Shown: positions 17,836-28,180, counted from the stretch's first letter. The stretch is DNA of 64,000 nt from an uncultured Oscillibacter sp. (GCA_900544615.1 UQVS01000003.1:77867-141866); one strand, 5' to 3'. The notes: generated by a model from the letters alone, not told the origin. Numbers and translations are program-made.

Positions 17836-18693
17836 TTATTCCGCCCAGGTGACTGTGGGCCTGCCGGAAATAGGATACCGCTCCGTGCCGTCCCACTTCT
17901 GAGTCAGAATCTCGGAAAGGGGAAACTCGTAGCGGAGGCCCGCATCGTCCGTGCAGGCATAGCACAGCCGCATCCGGTCCCCCTCGGTGCAGTCGATCCC
18001 TACGCTTTCGCAGGGCTCTCCGTTGACCAGCAGATCAAAGCCGCTGTCTGCGGCCTTTTTTCCTGTGAACACCAGTTTCCCGTTCCGGTAGAGCCGGAAC
18101 TCACCGTCCCGGCCCTGAGCCTCCCCGCCTGCCGGGTCCGCTAGTTGAACGTCAAAGTCGCATACGTAGAATTTCTGTTCTTCGCTGTTGAAGTGATAGG
18201 AGGTGCCCTCGCTGTCAAGCCGCAGGGGCAGCAGGTCCGTGATGGAACCGCTGCTGAACAGCACGGTGTCATCCGCCGACCGCAGTTCCAGCCCCCTATC
18301 CAGGTCCAGAGGGAAAGTCAGAGTCCCGGCGTAGGTCCCATCCGCCTGCTGCTTGAGACTGGCCCATTGCCATGCCATCCGATAGGCTTCTCCCGGCTGG
18401 CAGAGGCCAATATCAACGTAGTAGTCCTCCAGTCCCGGGACCTCCGCCGCCGTTTCCAGGGTCAGCATACGGGTCTCCGGGTCCACAGAAGAGGCGAGTA
18501 TCCTCGCGGAGGGAGCTGCGGCAGGTACTTCCGGCTCTTCCACCTTTTCAGCATCGTCCAGCCGGGTCGTCAGTGCATCGTTTTCTTGCCGCAGACCCTG
18601 AAGCTGCCCACTCTGCTGTGCCAAAAGGACACCCAGGACACAGCAGCAGAGGATCGCCGCCAGGCCGACACCGTTCCGTTTCAGAAACTCCAT
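17836..18693 (-). CDS. Membrane-anchored extracytoplasmic protein (paralogue of the gene at 16857)
   Basis: 285 residues. One N-terminal membrane segment (VGLAAILCCCVLGVLLA, with three cysteines) is followed by a short coiled coil (QSGQLQGLRQENDALTTRL), a Pro/Ala linker, and beta-rich Ig-like repeats (GTLTFPLDLDRGLELRS, GEFRLYRNGKLVFTG). It ends in a domain with CTDDAGLRYEFPL that parallels CRDTFGLSYDF in its neighbour. The gene sits 22 bp after ecfT. No known family; perhaps a sensor or scaffold of the envelope, which is inference. Confidence 0.72.
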   Translation of the reverse strand: MEFLKRNGVGLAAILCCCVLGVLLAQQSGQLQGLRQENDALTTRLDDAEKVEEPEVPAAAPSARILASSVDPETRMLTLETAAEVPGLEDYYVDIGLCQPGEAYRMAWQWASLKQQADGTYAGTLTFPLDLDRGLELRSADDTVLFSSGSITDLLPLRLDSEGTSYHFNSEEQKFYVCDFDVQLADPAGGEAQGRDGEFRLYRNGKLVFTGKKAADSGFDLLVNGEPCESVGIDCTEGDRMRLCYACTDDAGLRYEFPLSEILTQKWDGTERYPISGRPTVTWAE

Positions 18694-18715
18694 ATCCGAC
18701 CTCCTGTGTCGTTTT

Positions 18716-19522
18716 TTAGGCCCCCAGCTTCCGCAGGAGCACCACCAGCACCAGAATGACCGCGCCGCCCGTCAGAGCAACGTAGTCCCGCCGCTGGTAT
18801 TTCAGCACATGGAGTTTGGTACGGCCCTCGCCGCCGTGGTAGCAGCGGCACTCCATGGCCGTGGCCAGCTCGTCCGCCCGGCGAAAGGCGCTGATAAACA
18901 GCGGTACCAGAATGGGAACCAGCGCCTTGGCCTTCTGGAACAGGCTTCCGCTTTCAAAGTCCGCGCCGCGGGCCTTCTGCGCCGATATGATCTTGTCCGT
19001 TTCCTCGATCAGCGTGGGAATGAACCGCAGGGCAATGGCCATCATCATGGCCAGCTCATGCACCGGCACATGGATTTTTTTCAGGGGATTCAGCAGGGAT
19101 TCCAGACCATCCGTCAGTCGGATGGGGCTGGTGGTATAGGTCATCAGGAAGGTTCCCATCACCAGCAGCATGATGCGGACCACCATGAACAGAGCATTTT
19201 CAACGCCCTTTACGGAGATCCGCAGGATTCCCCATTCCCAAAGGTAATGGGTATCCGGCGTAAAGAAAACATTCAGCACGCCGGTGAACACAATGATGAC
19301 CACCAGTGGCTTCAGACCCCGCACCAGAGACTTCAGTCCCACATGGGAGACCTTTACACAGGCTGCCAGCGTGGCGATCATCACAGCATAGCCAACCAGC
19401 CCCTTAGCGCTGAACAGGGCGATGATATACAGCGTTACCAGCAGGATTTTGGTGCGGGGGTCCAGCTTGTGGGCAACGGAATTTCCCGGAAAATACTGGC
19501 CTAAGGTGATGTCCTTCAGCAT
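18716..19522 (-). CDS. ecfT: Energy-coupling factor transporter transmembrane protein EcfT
   Basis: Membrane scaffold of a group II ECF vitamin transporter; it links the two ATPases to exchangeable S components. 268 residues with several hydrophobic helices. The two cytoplasmic coupling motifs are seen as SAQKARGADF and TAMECRCYHGG, the second in a Cys variant (usual form ARG or SRG-like). The start overlaps the ecfA2 stop. No S component is adjacent, as is usual for shared ECF modules. Confidence 0.93.
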   Translation of the reverse strand: MLKDITLGQYFPGNSVAHKLDPRTKILLVTLYIIALFSAKGLVGYAVMIATLAACVKVSHVGLKSLVRGLKPLVVIIVFTGVLNVFFTPDTHYLWEWGILRISVKGVENALFMVVRIMLLVMGTFLMTYTTSPIRLTDGLESLLNPLKKIHVPVHELAMMMAIALRFIPTLIEETDKIISAQKARGADFESGSLFQKAKALVPILVPLFISAFRRADELATAMECRCYHGGEGRTKLHVLKYQRRDYVALTGGAVILVLVVLLRKLGA

Positions 19523-20382
19523 CCCGCTCCCCCCTTTCGCAAGGCCATGAGTTGACGCTCAAGGGCTTCCACGGTATACACCGCCGGATCAATCTCCACG
19601 CCCCGGCGCTTCAGCTCCATGGCGATCCGGGTGATCTGGGGGACGTCCAGTCCGGCGGAGAGCAGCTCCTCTCCCCGCGCAAACACCTCCGCAGGTGTTC
19701 CCTGCATCAGCACATGGGCGCTTTTCAGCACCAGAATCCGATCCACGTTCTGAGCGATCTCATCCATACTGTGGCTCACCAGAATGATGGTCTTGCCCTT
19801 ATTGCGGTGGTAATCCCGGATGTTGGCCATCAGGTTTTCCCGGCCAGCCGGGTCAAGCCCCGCCGTCGGCTCGTCCAGCACCAGCACATCCGGCTCCATA
19901 GCAAGAACGCCTGCCAGCGCTACCCGGCGCTTTTGTCCGCCGGAAAGTTCAAACGGGGACTTTTCCATCTGATCATCCCGGATACCCACCAGTCTGGCGG
20001 CCTCCCGGACGGCGTGATCCAGCTCGTCCCCGGTCTTGCCCTGATTGGCGGGGCCGAAAGCAATGTCCTTATAGACCGTCTCCTCAAAGAGCTGATACTC
20101 CGGATACTGGAACACCAGCCCCACCTTGAAGCGCACGTCCCGGATCTTCTTCGGCTCCGCCCAGATGTCCCTGCCGTGGAGCAGGATCTGCCCCTCGGTG
20201 GGCTGAAGCAGTCCGTTCAGATGCTGGATCAGGGTGGATTTCCCGGAGCCGGTGTGGCCGATGATGCCCAGGAATTCCCCCTCGTTGACGTCAAAGCTCA
20301 TATGATCCACGGCGCTGCGCTGGAAAGGCGTTCCCGCACCGTAGGTATGTGTCAGGTTCTTCACCTGAATGATCGGTTCCAA
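19516..20382 (-). CDS. ecfA2: ECF transporter ATP-binding protein EcfA2
   Basis: One of two ABC ATPases driving vitamin uptake with EcfT. 288 residues if translation starts at TTG 20382, which has GGAGG eight bases upstream; the longer ORF would run into ecfA1. Walker A GHTGSGKST, Q-loop VFQYPEYQLFEE, signature LSGGQKRR, Walker B VLVLDEPTAGLDP and switch His in LVSHSMDE are all intact. It lies 14 bp after ecfA1 and overlaps ecfT by 7 bp. Confidence 0.93.
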   Translation of the reverse strand: MEPIIQVKNLTHTYGAGTPFQRSAVDHMSFDVNEGEFLGIIGHTGSGKSTLIQHLNGLLQPTEGQILLHGRDIWAEPKKIRDVRFKVGLVFQYPEYQLFEETVYKDIAFGPANQGKTGDELDHAVREAARLVGIRDDQMEKSPFELSGGQKRRVALAGVLAMEPDVLVLDEPTAGLDPAGRENLMANIRDYHRNKGKTIILVSHSMDEIAQNVDRILVLKSAHVLMQGTPAEVFARGEELLSAGLDVPQITRIAMELKRRGVEIDPAVYTVEALERQLMALRKGGAGC

Positions 20383-20396
20383 TCCTTGTTCCTCCG

Positions 20397-21248
20397 TCAG
20401 TTTTTCGTCAGGGCCGCAGTGATGGCAGCCGCACATTCTTCCACCGTCAAAGCGTCCAGCGGCACCTCCAGCCCGTCCTTCCGCAGACGATCCAGCAGAT
20501 CCACCGTGTCCGGCACCGTCAGGCCCATGTCACGCAGAGGCTCTACCTGCGTAAAGACCTCCTTCGGCGTGCCGTCCAGCGCGATCTTACCGTCGTCCAT
20601 GACGATGACCCGGTCGGCGTCCTCCGCCTCGTTCATGTGGTGGGTAATCAGCACCACGGTGATGCCCTTCTCCCGGTTCAGCTTATGAACGGCGGAGAGC
20701 ACCTCCTGCCGTCCGATGGGGTCCAGCATGGCGGTAGCCTCGTCCAGCACGATGCACTCCGGCTCCATGGCGATAACGCCGGCAATGGCTACCCGTTGCT
20801 TCTGCCCGCCGGAGAGCAGATGGGGCGCATGGGTCATGAAGGCGGTCATATCCACAGCCGCCAGCGCATCATCCACCCGGCGGCGGATCTCCTCCGTGGC
20901 CACTCCCAGGTTCTCCGGGGCAAAAGCCACGTCCTCCTCCACCACGTTGGCAACGATCTGGTTGTCCGGGTTCTGGAACACCATGCCCACCCGGCGGCGA
21001 ATCTCCAGCAGGCACGCCTCGTCCTGCGTGTCCATGCCCTCCACATACACCTTGCCTCCGCAGGGCAGCAAAATGGCGTTCAGGCATTTGGCAAAGGTGG
21101 ATTTGCCGGAACCGTTATGGCCCAGCACCACCACAAAGCTTCCTTTTTCAATGGCCGTGTCCACACCCCGCAGGGCCAGAACCGGCTCCGCCCCTTCCTC
21201 CGCCGGATAGGCGTATTCCAGAGTCTTTGTTTCAGTCATGGTTGGCAT
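20397..21248 (-). CDS. ecfA1: ECF transporter ATP-binding protein EcfA1
   Basis: Partner ATPase of EcfA2. 283 residues from ATG 21248, which is preceded by GGAG at six bases. Walker A GHNGSGKST, Q-loop VFQNPDNQIVA, signature LSGGQKQR, Walker B CIVLDEATAMLDP and switch HH in LITHHMNE are present; the DEATAMLDP form is typical of EcfA1. First of the ecfA1-ecfA2-ecfT set, 16 bp downstream of the MreB-like gene. Confidence 0.94.
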   Translation of the reverse strand: MPTMTETKTLEYAYPAEEGAEPVLALRGVDTAIEKGSFVVVLGHNGSGKSTFAKCLNAILLPCGGKVYVEGMDTQDEACLLEIRRRVGMVFQNPDNQIVANVVEEDVAFAPENLGVATEEIRRRVDDALAAVDMTAFMTHAPHLLSGGQKQRVAIAGVIAMEPECIVLDEATAMLDPIGRQEVLSAVHKLNREKGITVVLITHHMNEAEDADRVIVMDDGKIALDGTPKEVFTQVEPLRDMGLTVPDTVDLLDRLRKDGLEVPLDALTVEECAAAITAALTKN

Positions 21249-21264
21249 GATATTCTCCAATATG

Positions 21265-21828
21265 TCAAAATTCCTTCTGCGTCTGGATGTCCACGATAAT
21301 GGCATTCCGCATTTCCCTGAAGTTTTCCCGATGATCCAGAATGATGGAAAGCGGCTCCTGATAGAGAAGCACCTTTCCGGCGCCCGCCTGAATGCCCAGT
21401 TCTACGATCGCCCGCTCCTCCACATCCGTGGTATGCTCCTGCACTTTGATGCAAAGAACCGGCTTCAAGATCCGAATCTTGGGTGACACCCGCCGAATCA
21501 GCTCCCGGAACAGGTACTCCGCGCCGCCGTACTGCGCCACCTGTCCATCCCGGAATGGGGAAAACACCATCACGTCCGGCGTATTCTCATAGGCCCTGGC
21601 TTCCTCGCCGGCGGCCAGATAGCGGTCCAGCACCTTAAAGGAAAAGGTGCGGGTTTCCCCTGTTGCCCGATTCGTTCCGGTGCGCTCCTCAAGTCTGTAT
21701 TTGGCCGCAACCAGAGACGGTTCCTGAAGCTGCTGTCCGGTTTTCAGATTCAGAATCGTCAGTCTGGACGGCTTGTACTGCAAGCACCAATCGTCCAGAG
21801 TCTGGGCGGACATCATTCCCTCTCTCAT
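21265..21828 (-). CDS. MreB-like actin-fold half protein (nucleotide loops absent)
   Basis: 187 residues from ATG 21828 (AAGGAG upstream). It aligns by eye along the first half of MreB: LQEPSLVA corresponds to VREPSVVA, then GEEARAYENTPDVMVFSPFRDGQ to the GxxAkxmxgrtP...rPmkdG stretch, then TTDVEERAIVELGIQAGA and QEPLSIIL to the TxVEkRAv...AGA...EEPxAAAIG stretch. The first phosphate loop (DLGTANT in MreB) is replaced by KPSRLTILNL. The protein ends at VDIQTQKEF, exactly where the second loop (VDIGGGTT) should be. So it keeps part of the fold but probably not ATP binding. Function unknown. Confidence 0.7.
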   Translation of the reverse strand: MREGMMSAQTLDDWCLQYKPSRLTILNLKTGQQLQEPSLVAAKYRLEERTGTNRATGETRTFSFKVLDRYLAAGEEARAYENTPDVMVFSPFRDGQVAQYGGAEYLFRELIRRVSPKIRILKPVLCIKVQEHTTDVEERAIVELGIQAGAGKVLLYQEPLSIILDHRENFREMRNAIIVDIQTQKEF

Positions 21829-21837
21829 TTTTTCTCC

Positions 21838-22701
21838 TTATTCGCTGAACCAGCGGCCGGTGGCGCCGCAGGGCAACGCCATGCCGGTGGCCGTTACCGG
21901 CAGCCCCAACTCATCCCAGCTGACGGTGCCGCCGTACTTCTCCGCCACCAGCAGGTGCAGAAGATACCCCAGCACGCTGGGGGCAAGGCCCGTGGTATAG
22001 GAGTTGATAAGCACAAACAGGGGCTTGTCTGACAGCACCCCGGCGCAGAGCTTTACAAAGGGATAGAGATTTTCCTCCAGCTTCCAGACCTCGCCGCCGG
22101 GGCCGCGGCCATAGCTGGGGGGATCCATGATGATGGCGTCGTAGGTCTTGCCCCGGCGGATCTCCCGCTCCACAAATTTGGCGCAGTCATCCACGATCCA
22201 GCGGATGGGGGCATCCGCAAGACCGGAGAGACGGGCGTTGTCCTTGGCCCATGCTACCATGCCCTTGGCGGCGTCCACATGGCAGACGCTGGCTCCCGCC
22301 TTGGCGCAGGCCACGGTGGCTCCGCCGGTGTAGGCGAACAGGTTCAGCACCCGGATGGGGCGGTTGGCCCTGCGGATCTTGTCCATGGCAAAATCCCAGT
22401 TCACCGCTTGCTCCGGGAACAGGCCCGTGTGCTTGAAGTTCATGGGCTTGACCTGAAAGGTCAAATCCTTATAATGCACCTGCCAGCTTTCCGGCAGCGC
22501 TTTTTTCTCCCAGTGGCCGCCGCCGGTCTGGGAACGGAGATACCGGGCGTTGGCCCGCTTCCACTCCGGCAGCCGCCGGGGCGTCTCCCAGATGGCCTGC
22601 GGATCCGGGCGCACCAGATACTGCCTGTCCCAGCGTTCCAGCTTTTCTCCGCCGCCGCAGTCCAGCAGCTCATAGTCCTGCCATTGATCGGCAATCCACA
22701 T
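21838..22701 (-). CDS. Class I SAM-dependent methyltransferase (RlmI/K-like, COG1092)
   Basis: 287 residues from ATG 22701, which has GAGGAGG seven bases upstream. The SAM-binding loop is NLFAYTGGATVA, followed by HVDAAKGMVAWA, and the catalytic/substrate loop is IMDPPSYGRGPGGEVW. This is the 23S rRNA large-subunit methyltransferase-like family, but the N-terminal PUA domain of RlmI is absent, so the substrate is uncertain. It is first gene after a strong promoter (22766-22794) and likely heads the long minus-strand operon. Confidence 0.85.
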   Translation of the reverse strand: MWIADQWQDYELLDCGGGEKLERWDRQYLVRPDPQAIWETPRRLPEWKRANARYLRSQTGGGHWEKKALPESWQVHYKDLTFQVKPMNFKHTGLFPEQAVNWDFAMDKIRRANRPIRVLNLFAYTGGATVACAKAGASVCHVDAAKGMVAWAKDNARLSGLADAPIRWIVDDCAKFVEREIRRGKTYDAIIMDPPSYGRGPGGEVWKLEENLYPFVKLCAGVLSDKPLFVLINSYTTGLAPSVLGYLLHLLVAEKYGGTVSWDELGLPVTATGMALPCGATGRWFSE

Positions 22702-22765
22702 CGGTATTCCTCCTCTATGTCCCGCAGAACACCGGGGGACATACTTCTTCATAATAAATCAGTTT

Positions 22766-22794
22766 ATTATACCTTTTTTGTCTTACCGGGTCAA
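22766..22794 (-). promoter_or_regulatory. Sigma-A promoter of the methyltransferase-mreB-like-ecf operon
   Basis: Minus-strand TTGACC (22789-22794), 17-bp spacer, TATAAT (22766-22771), about 65 bases before the methyltransferase ATG. Near-consensus, in an AT-rich gap. Confidence 0.85.
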
Positions 22795-22833
22795 CTTTTA
22801 TTTACAATTTTGAACTGCCTGTCCGCGTATAGG

Positions 22834-22863
22834 AAAAAAAGAGAGCCGCTTTCAGCGGCTCTC
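22834..22863 (-). terminator. Rho-independent terminator after the dehydratase-like gene
   Basis: 10-bp stem (22841-22850 with 22854-22863, small loop) followed on the minus strand by seven T. It separates the dehydratase/activase pair from the promoter of the next operon. Confidence 0.85.
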
Positions 22864-22870
22864 CTGCAAA

Positions 22871-24205
<1,335 letters not shown>

Positions 24206-24206
24206 A

Positions 24207-27116
24207 TCAGGTCTCCTCTTGCTCTTCCAATGCCGCAAACAGGCTCCGCAGGCGGATGCGGACTGCGCCCAGATTGGTGATCTCGTCGATTTTCAGCTGG
24301 GTGTACAGCTTGCCGCCCCGACGGAGGATCTCCCGCGTCTCGTCGGTGGTAATGGCGTCCACGCCGCAGCCGAAGCTTACCAGCTGCACCAGATCCATAT
24401 CCGGCTGGGTGCAGCAGTATTTCGCCGCCGCATACAGCCGCGCATGGTACGTCCACTGGTTCAGCACCGTGGTTTTGAAGGGTTCCGCCAGCTGAGAGAC
24501 GGAGTCCTCAGTAATGACCGCCGCGCCGAACTGGGTAATCAGGGTGTCGATGCCGTGATTGACCTCCGGGTCCACATGGTAGGGCCGGCCGGCCAGAACG
24601 ATGATCCTCCGTCCCTCCTTCCGGGCGGCGGCCATGATCTCCGCACCCTTTTCCCGGATCTGCTTCATGTGATGATCGTATTCCGCGTAGGCAGCTTCCA
24701 CTGCCGCCCTGATCTCGCCGTGAGGGATGGGACCGAACTCCCGCTCCATCACCGCGGTGATCTTCTTCTCAAAATCCTTCGGCCTGTGGATTCCCACATA
24801 GTCATAAATGAATCTGGTATTTTTCAGGCAGTCGCAGTTCCCTGCCAGCACCTCCGGGTAATAGGCCACCACCGGACAGTTGTAGTGGTTCTGGCCCAGG
24901 CCCTCGTCGATGTTGTAGGTCATGCAGGGGTAGAAAATGGCGTCCACACCCAGCTTGGCCAGAAATTCAATGTGGCCGTGGGCCAGCTTCGCCGGGAAGC
25001 AGGCGGTGTCGCTGGGGATGCTCCCCTGCCCCTCCAGATACAGCTTCCGGCTGGACATGGGGCTGTGAACCACCTGAAAGCCCAGCTTTGTGAAGAAGGT
25101 GTACCAGAACGGATACAGCTCCCAGAAATTCAGGCACAGGGGCAGGCCGATTTTTCCCCGCCGGTTTTCGCCGGGCCTGTAGCCCAGAATCAGCTGCCGC
25201 TTGTACTCATAGAGATTCCAGCATCCATCCTCCTTTTTGCCGGTGATGGGCCGCTCACAGCGGTTGCCGCTGATGAGCCGTCCGCCATCGGAGAAGGTGT
25301 TGACGGTAAGCTGGCAGTTGTTTCCGCACTGACCGCAGCTGCGACTCTCCGTCTCTCTGCGGAAGCCCCGCAGCTCCCGCTCTGTCAGAAGCATACTGTG
25401 TTTTCCCTTTACAGCTTTTCGCATCCCGTACAGCGCCGCTCCGTAAGCGCCCATCAGTCCCGCAATGTTGGGGCGGATGACCTCGACCCCCATTTCCTTC
25501 TCAAAAGCCCGGAGCACGGCTTCGTTATAGAATGTGCCGCCCTGCACCACCACATGGCGGCCCAGCTCCTCAGGTGAGGAGGCCCGGATCACCTTATAGA
25601 TGGCGTTTTTCACCACGGAGATGGACAACCCCGCAGAGATATTCTCCACGGACGCACCGTCCTTCTGGGCCTGCTTCACACTGGAGTTCATAAACACGGT
25701 GCAGCGGCTGCCCAGATCCACCGGCCGGTCGGCAAAAAGCCCCAGCTTCGTAAAGTCCTTCACGTCATAGCCCAGCGCCTGAGCAAAGGTCTGCAAAAAG
25801 CTGCCGCAGCCTGAGGAGCAGGCTTCATTCAGGAAGATATCGCTGATGGCTCCGTTTTCGATCTTGAAGCACTTCATATCCTGCCCGCCGATGTCGATGA
25901 TGAAATCCACATCCGGCAGGAAGTGCTTGGCAGCGGTAAAATGCGCCACGGTTTCCACCACGCCAAAATCCGCGTGGAAGGCGGCCTTCGCCAGATCCTC
26001 GCCATAGCCTGTGGTGGTGACGGACGCCACATTCAGGCTCGGATGGTTTTCATACAGCCCCAGCAGCACCGATTGCAGCAGCGCAATGGGGTCGCCCTGA
26101 TTGGGCCGGTAATCGGTGAAGAGCAGGTTGGCATCCTCATCGATCACCGCCACCTTCACGGTGGTGGAGCCAGAGTCGATCCCGATATGGACCGGCTGGG
26201 CATAGTCCGCCGGGAAGTCTGCCTGCGGCACCGCCGCCTTGGCGTGACGGGCCTTGAACGCGTCGTATTCCGCCTGATTTTCAAACAGCGGCGGCTGGGA
26301 GCGGTAGGTCTCCGACATTCCGCGCTGCTCCAGCAGCTCCGCCGTTTTCTGAAGATCCCAGGTCTCCTCCGCGTAGAATGCCGCGCCCAGCGCCACGAAC
26401 AGCAGGCTGTTTTCCGGGCAGGTCCCGGTGACGCCCAGCGTCTCGTCAAAGCTCTGCCGCAGGCACTTGGAGAAGGTCAGCGGCCCGCCCAGATACAGGA
26501 TGTTGCCTTTGATGGGGCGTCCCTGAGCCAGTCCCGCAATGGTCTGGTTCACAACCGCCTGATAAATGCTTTTGGCAATGTCGGCGGGCTTAGCCCCCTG
26601 ATTGATGAGGGGCTGAATATCGCTCTTGGCAAACACGCCGCAGCGTGACGCAATGGTATAGGTCTTTTCCGCCGTCTGCGCGGCCTGATCCATCTCATCG
26701 GCGCCCATTTTCAGCAGAGTCGCCATCTGGTCGATGAACGCGCCGGTACCGCCGGCGCAGGAGCCGTTCATCCGCACTTCCAGACCGTTGGTCAGAAAGA
26801 GGATCTTGGCGTCCTCGCCCCCCAGCTCGATGATGACATCCGTTCCCGGCGCCAGCCGGTTGGCCGCCACGCGGGTGGCGAATACCTCCTGCACAAAGGG
26901 GGCTTTCACGCTCTCTGCCATGCCCATACCGGCAGAGCCGGAAATGGCAAATACCGCTTCCCGGCCATACTGTGCCGCTACCCGCCGCAGCAGTTCCGCC
27001 GACTTTTCTACGATATGGCTGTAATGCCGCTCATATGTACTGTATATCAATTTGTCCCGGTCATCCAATACCACGCATTTGATGGTAGTGGAGCCAACAT
27101 CCAGTCCGACGCGCAA
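24207..27116 (-). CDS. Acyl-CoA dehydratase activase with two ASKHA domains and a C-terminal dehydratase-like domain
   Basis: 969 residues. Residues 1-260 are a first BadF/BcrA-type ATPase domain (GLDVGSTTIKCVV, ELGGEDAKI, and GSCAGGTGAFIDQM, whose Cys would bind the shared [4Fe-4S] cluster). Residues about 315-580 are a second (GIDSGSTTVKVAVI, DIGGQDMK, ACSSGCGSFLQ). The rest resembles the dehydratase-related DUF2229 region, with CGQCGNNCQLTV and SCPMS-like PSDTACFPAKLAHGH. It couples ATP hydrolysis to electron injection into the partner encoded directly downstream. The start is TTG 27116 with AAAGGAGG about 10 bases upstream. Confidence 0.88.
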   Translation of the reverse strand: MRVGLDVGSTTIKCVVLDDRDKLIYSTYERHYSHIVEKSAELLRRVAAQYGREAVFAISGSAGMGMAESVKAPFVQEVFATRVAANRLAPGTDVIIELGGEDAKILFLTNGLEVRMNGSCAGGTGAFIDQMATLLKMGADEMDQAAQTAEKTYTIASRCGVFAKSDIQPLINQGAKPADIAKSIYQAVVNQTIAGLAQGRPIKGNILYLGGPLTFSKCLRQSFDETLGVTGTCPENSLLFVALGAAFYAEETWDLQKTAELLEQRGMSETYRSQPPLFENQAEYDAFKARHAKAAVPQADFPADYAQPVHIGIDSGSTTVKVAVIDEDANLLFTDYRPNQGDPIALLQSVLLGLYENHPSLNVASVTTTGYGEDLAKAAFHADFGVVETVAHFTAAKHFLPDVDFIIDIGGQDMKCFKIENGAISDIFLNEACSSGCGSFLQTFAQALGYDVKDFTKLGLFADRPVDLGSRCTVFMNSSVKQAQKDGASVENISAGLSISVVKNAIYKVIRASSPEELGRHVVVQGGTFYNEAVLRAFEKEMGVEVIRPNIAGLMGAYGAALYGMRKAVKGKHSMLLTERELRGFRRETESRSCGQCGNNCQLTVNTFSDGGRLISGNRCERPITGKKEDGCWNLYEYKRQLILGYRPGENRRGKIGLPLCLNFWELYPFWYTFFTKLGFQVVHSPMSSRKLYLEGQGSIPSDTACFPAKLAHGHIEFLAKLGVDAIFYPCMTYNIDEGLGQNHYNCPVVAYYPEVLAGNCDCLKNTRFIYDYVGIHRPKDFEKKITAVMEREFGPIPHGEIRAAVEAAYAEYDHHMKQIREKGAEIMAAARKEGRRIIVLAGRPYHVDPEVNHGIDTLITQFGAAVITEDSVSQLAEPFKTTVLNQWTYHARLYAAAKYCCTQPDMDLVQLVSFGCGVDAITTDETREILRRGGKLYTQLKIDEITNLGAVRIRLRSLFAALEEQEET

Positions 27117-27169
27117 AAAGGGGTTCCTCCTTTAAGGGCTTTCCAGCCCTAATTTAAGCTAATAATATT

Positions 27170-27198
27170 ATGTTACGGTTTTTCGGCAAATTCTGCAA
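27170..27198 (-). promoter_or_regulatory. Candidate promoter of the activase operon
   Basis: Minus-strand TTGCAG (27193-27198), 17 bp, TAACAT (27170-27175). A small 6-bp hairpin (27135-27150) lies in the 5' leader just before the ribosome site. The 205-bp gap to queH is otherwise AT-rich with no gene. Confidence 0.6.
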
Positions 27199-27277
27199 TG
27201 TGAAAAGTATGGAATTTTCGTAAATTTTCCGTTAAAAAATCGGTTGCACACAAAGACTTCCCCTTTTTGACAGCCTA

Positions 27278-27286
27278 TGCTATACT
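27278..27286 (+). promoter_or_regulatory. Extended -10 promoter element of queH
   Basis: TGC directly before TATACT forms an extended -10 at 27278-27286, about 36 bases before the queH ATG. No good -35 is at the right distance, although TTGACA occurs nearby at 27267. Confidence 0.5.
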
Positions 27287-27321
27287 ATAGAAAACATACG
27301 TCCAGAAAGGAAGTTTCTGCC

Positions 27322-27891
27322 ATGTCCTCTGTCCTGATGCACACCTGCTGCGCCCCCTGCTCCCTGAGCTGTATCGATCCCCTCCGTTCCGAAGGGATCG
27401 AGCCGGTGGCTTTCTGGTATAACCCGAATATCCATCCGTGGAAGGAGTATGAAGCTCGGCGGGACTGTCTGCTTGCTTACGCTCCCACCATTGACATGAA
27501 GGTGATCGTAAACGAGGAATACGGCCTGCGTTCCTTTGTGGAACACGTGGCCGGGGACATCTCCCATCGCTGCACCTACTGCTATCACCACCGGCTGGAG
27601 GAAACCGCCCGCTATGCGGCGGAGCATGGCTACAAGGCCTTCACCTCCACCCTGCTGGCCAGTCTCTATCAGGACCACGACGGCATCCGGGCCGCCGCCG
27701 AGGAATACGCCCGGCAATACGGCGTGGAGTTCCTCTACCGGGACTTCCGCCCCAATTTCCGGGCCGGGAATCAACGGGCCAGAGAGCTTGGCTTTTATAT
27801 GCAGAAGTACTGCGGTTGCGTCTTTTCCGAGCAGGATCGCTACCAGAAGCAGATTGACCGGGACAGAAAGAAATTTGCAGAACAGGCGTAA
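27322..27891 (+). CDS. queH: Epoxyqueuosine reductase QueH
   Basis: Last step of queuosine tRNA modification, using an iron-sulfur cluster and an added iron; replaces QueG. 189 residues from ATG 27322. The family cysteines are all there: HTCCAPC (Cys 9, 10, 13), RCTYCY (Cys 84 and 87) and KYCGC near residue 167. The upstream in-frame ATG at 27277 lies in the promoter region and was rejected. Followed at 58 bases by a small membrane protein gene. Confidence 0.93.
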   Translation: MSSVLMHTCCAPCSLSCIDPLRSEGIEPVAFWYNPNIHPWKEYEARRDCLLAYAPTIDMKVIVNEEYGLRSFVEHVAGDISHRCTYCYHHRLEETARYAAEHGYKAFTSTLLASLYQDHDGIRAAAEEYARQYGVEFLYRDFRPNFRAGNQRARELGFYMQKYCGCVFSEQDRYQKQIDRDRKKFAEQA

Positions 27892-27948
27892 AACCGCGCT
27901 AATTTAATAAACTGTTTTTTAACTGTCTGTTCAGAAAGGAGTTTTTAG

Positions 27949-28125
27949 ATGAAAAACCAGTTACAGGGCATCGCACTGATTCTCTTTGCCGGTGTGCTGA
28001 TGCTGTGCGCGCCGCTCTCACCCTGGATTCCCGTCATTGGCAGTCTCCCCTCCGATCTTATCAGTCTTGTGGGACTGGCTTTCGCCATAGCGGGACTGGT
28101 ACGGTGCTTTAAAAAGGAAGGCTGA
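27949..28125 (+). CDS. Small two-segment membrane protein (58 residues)
   Basis: ATG 27949 with AAAGGAG seven bases upstream. The peptide has a hydrophobic N-terminal segment (IALILFAGVLMLCAPL), a short loop with SPWIPVIGSLPSD, and a second segment (LISLVGLAFAIAGLV) ending RCFKKEG. It has the pattern of a small membrane hairpin protein. It follows queH in the same direction. No family recognised. Support is the ribosome site and coherent topology. Confidence 0.62.
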   Translation: MKNQLQGIALILFAGVLMLCAPLSPWIPVIGSLPSDLISLVGLAFAIAGLVRCFKKEG

Positions 28126-28180
28126 CCGATTTCGGCCTTTGCAGCTTACTCCCTGTTCCATAAACCTCATATTTTTACCA

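Noticed and set aside
27267..27290. TTGACA as the -35 of queH
   Set aside because: The distance to the TATACT -10 is only 8 bases, so it cannot pair with it; the extended -10 was kept instead.
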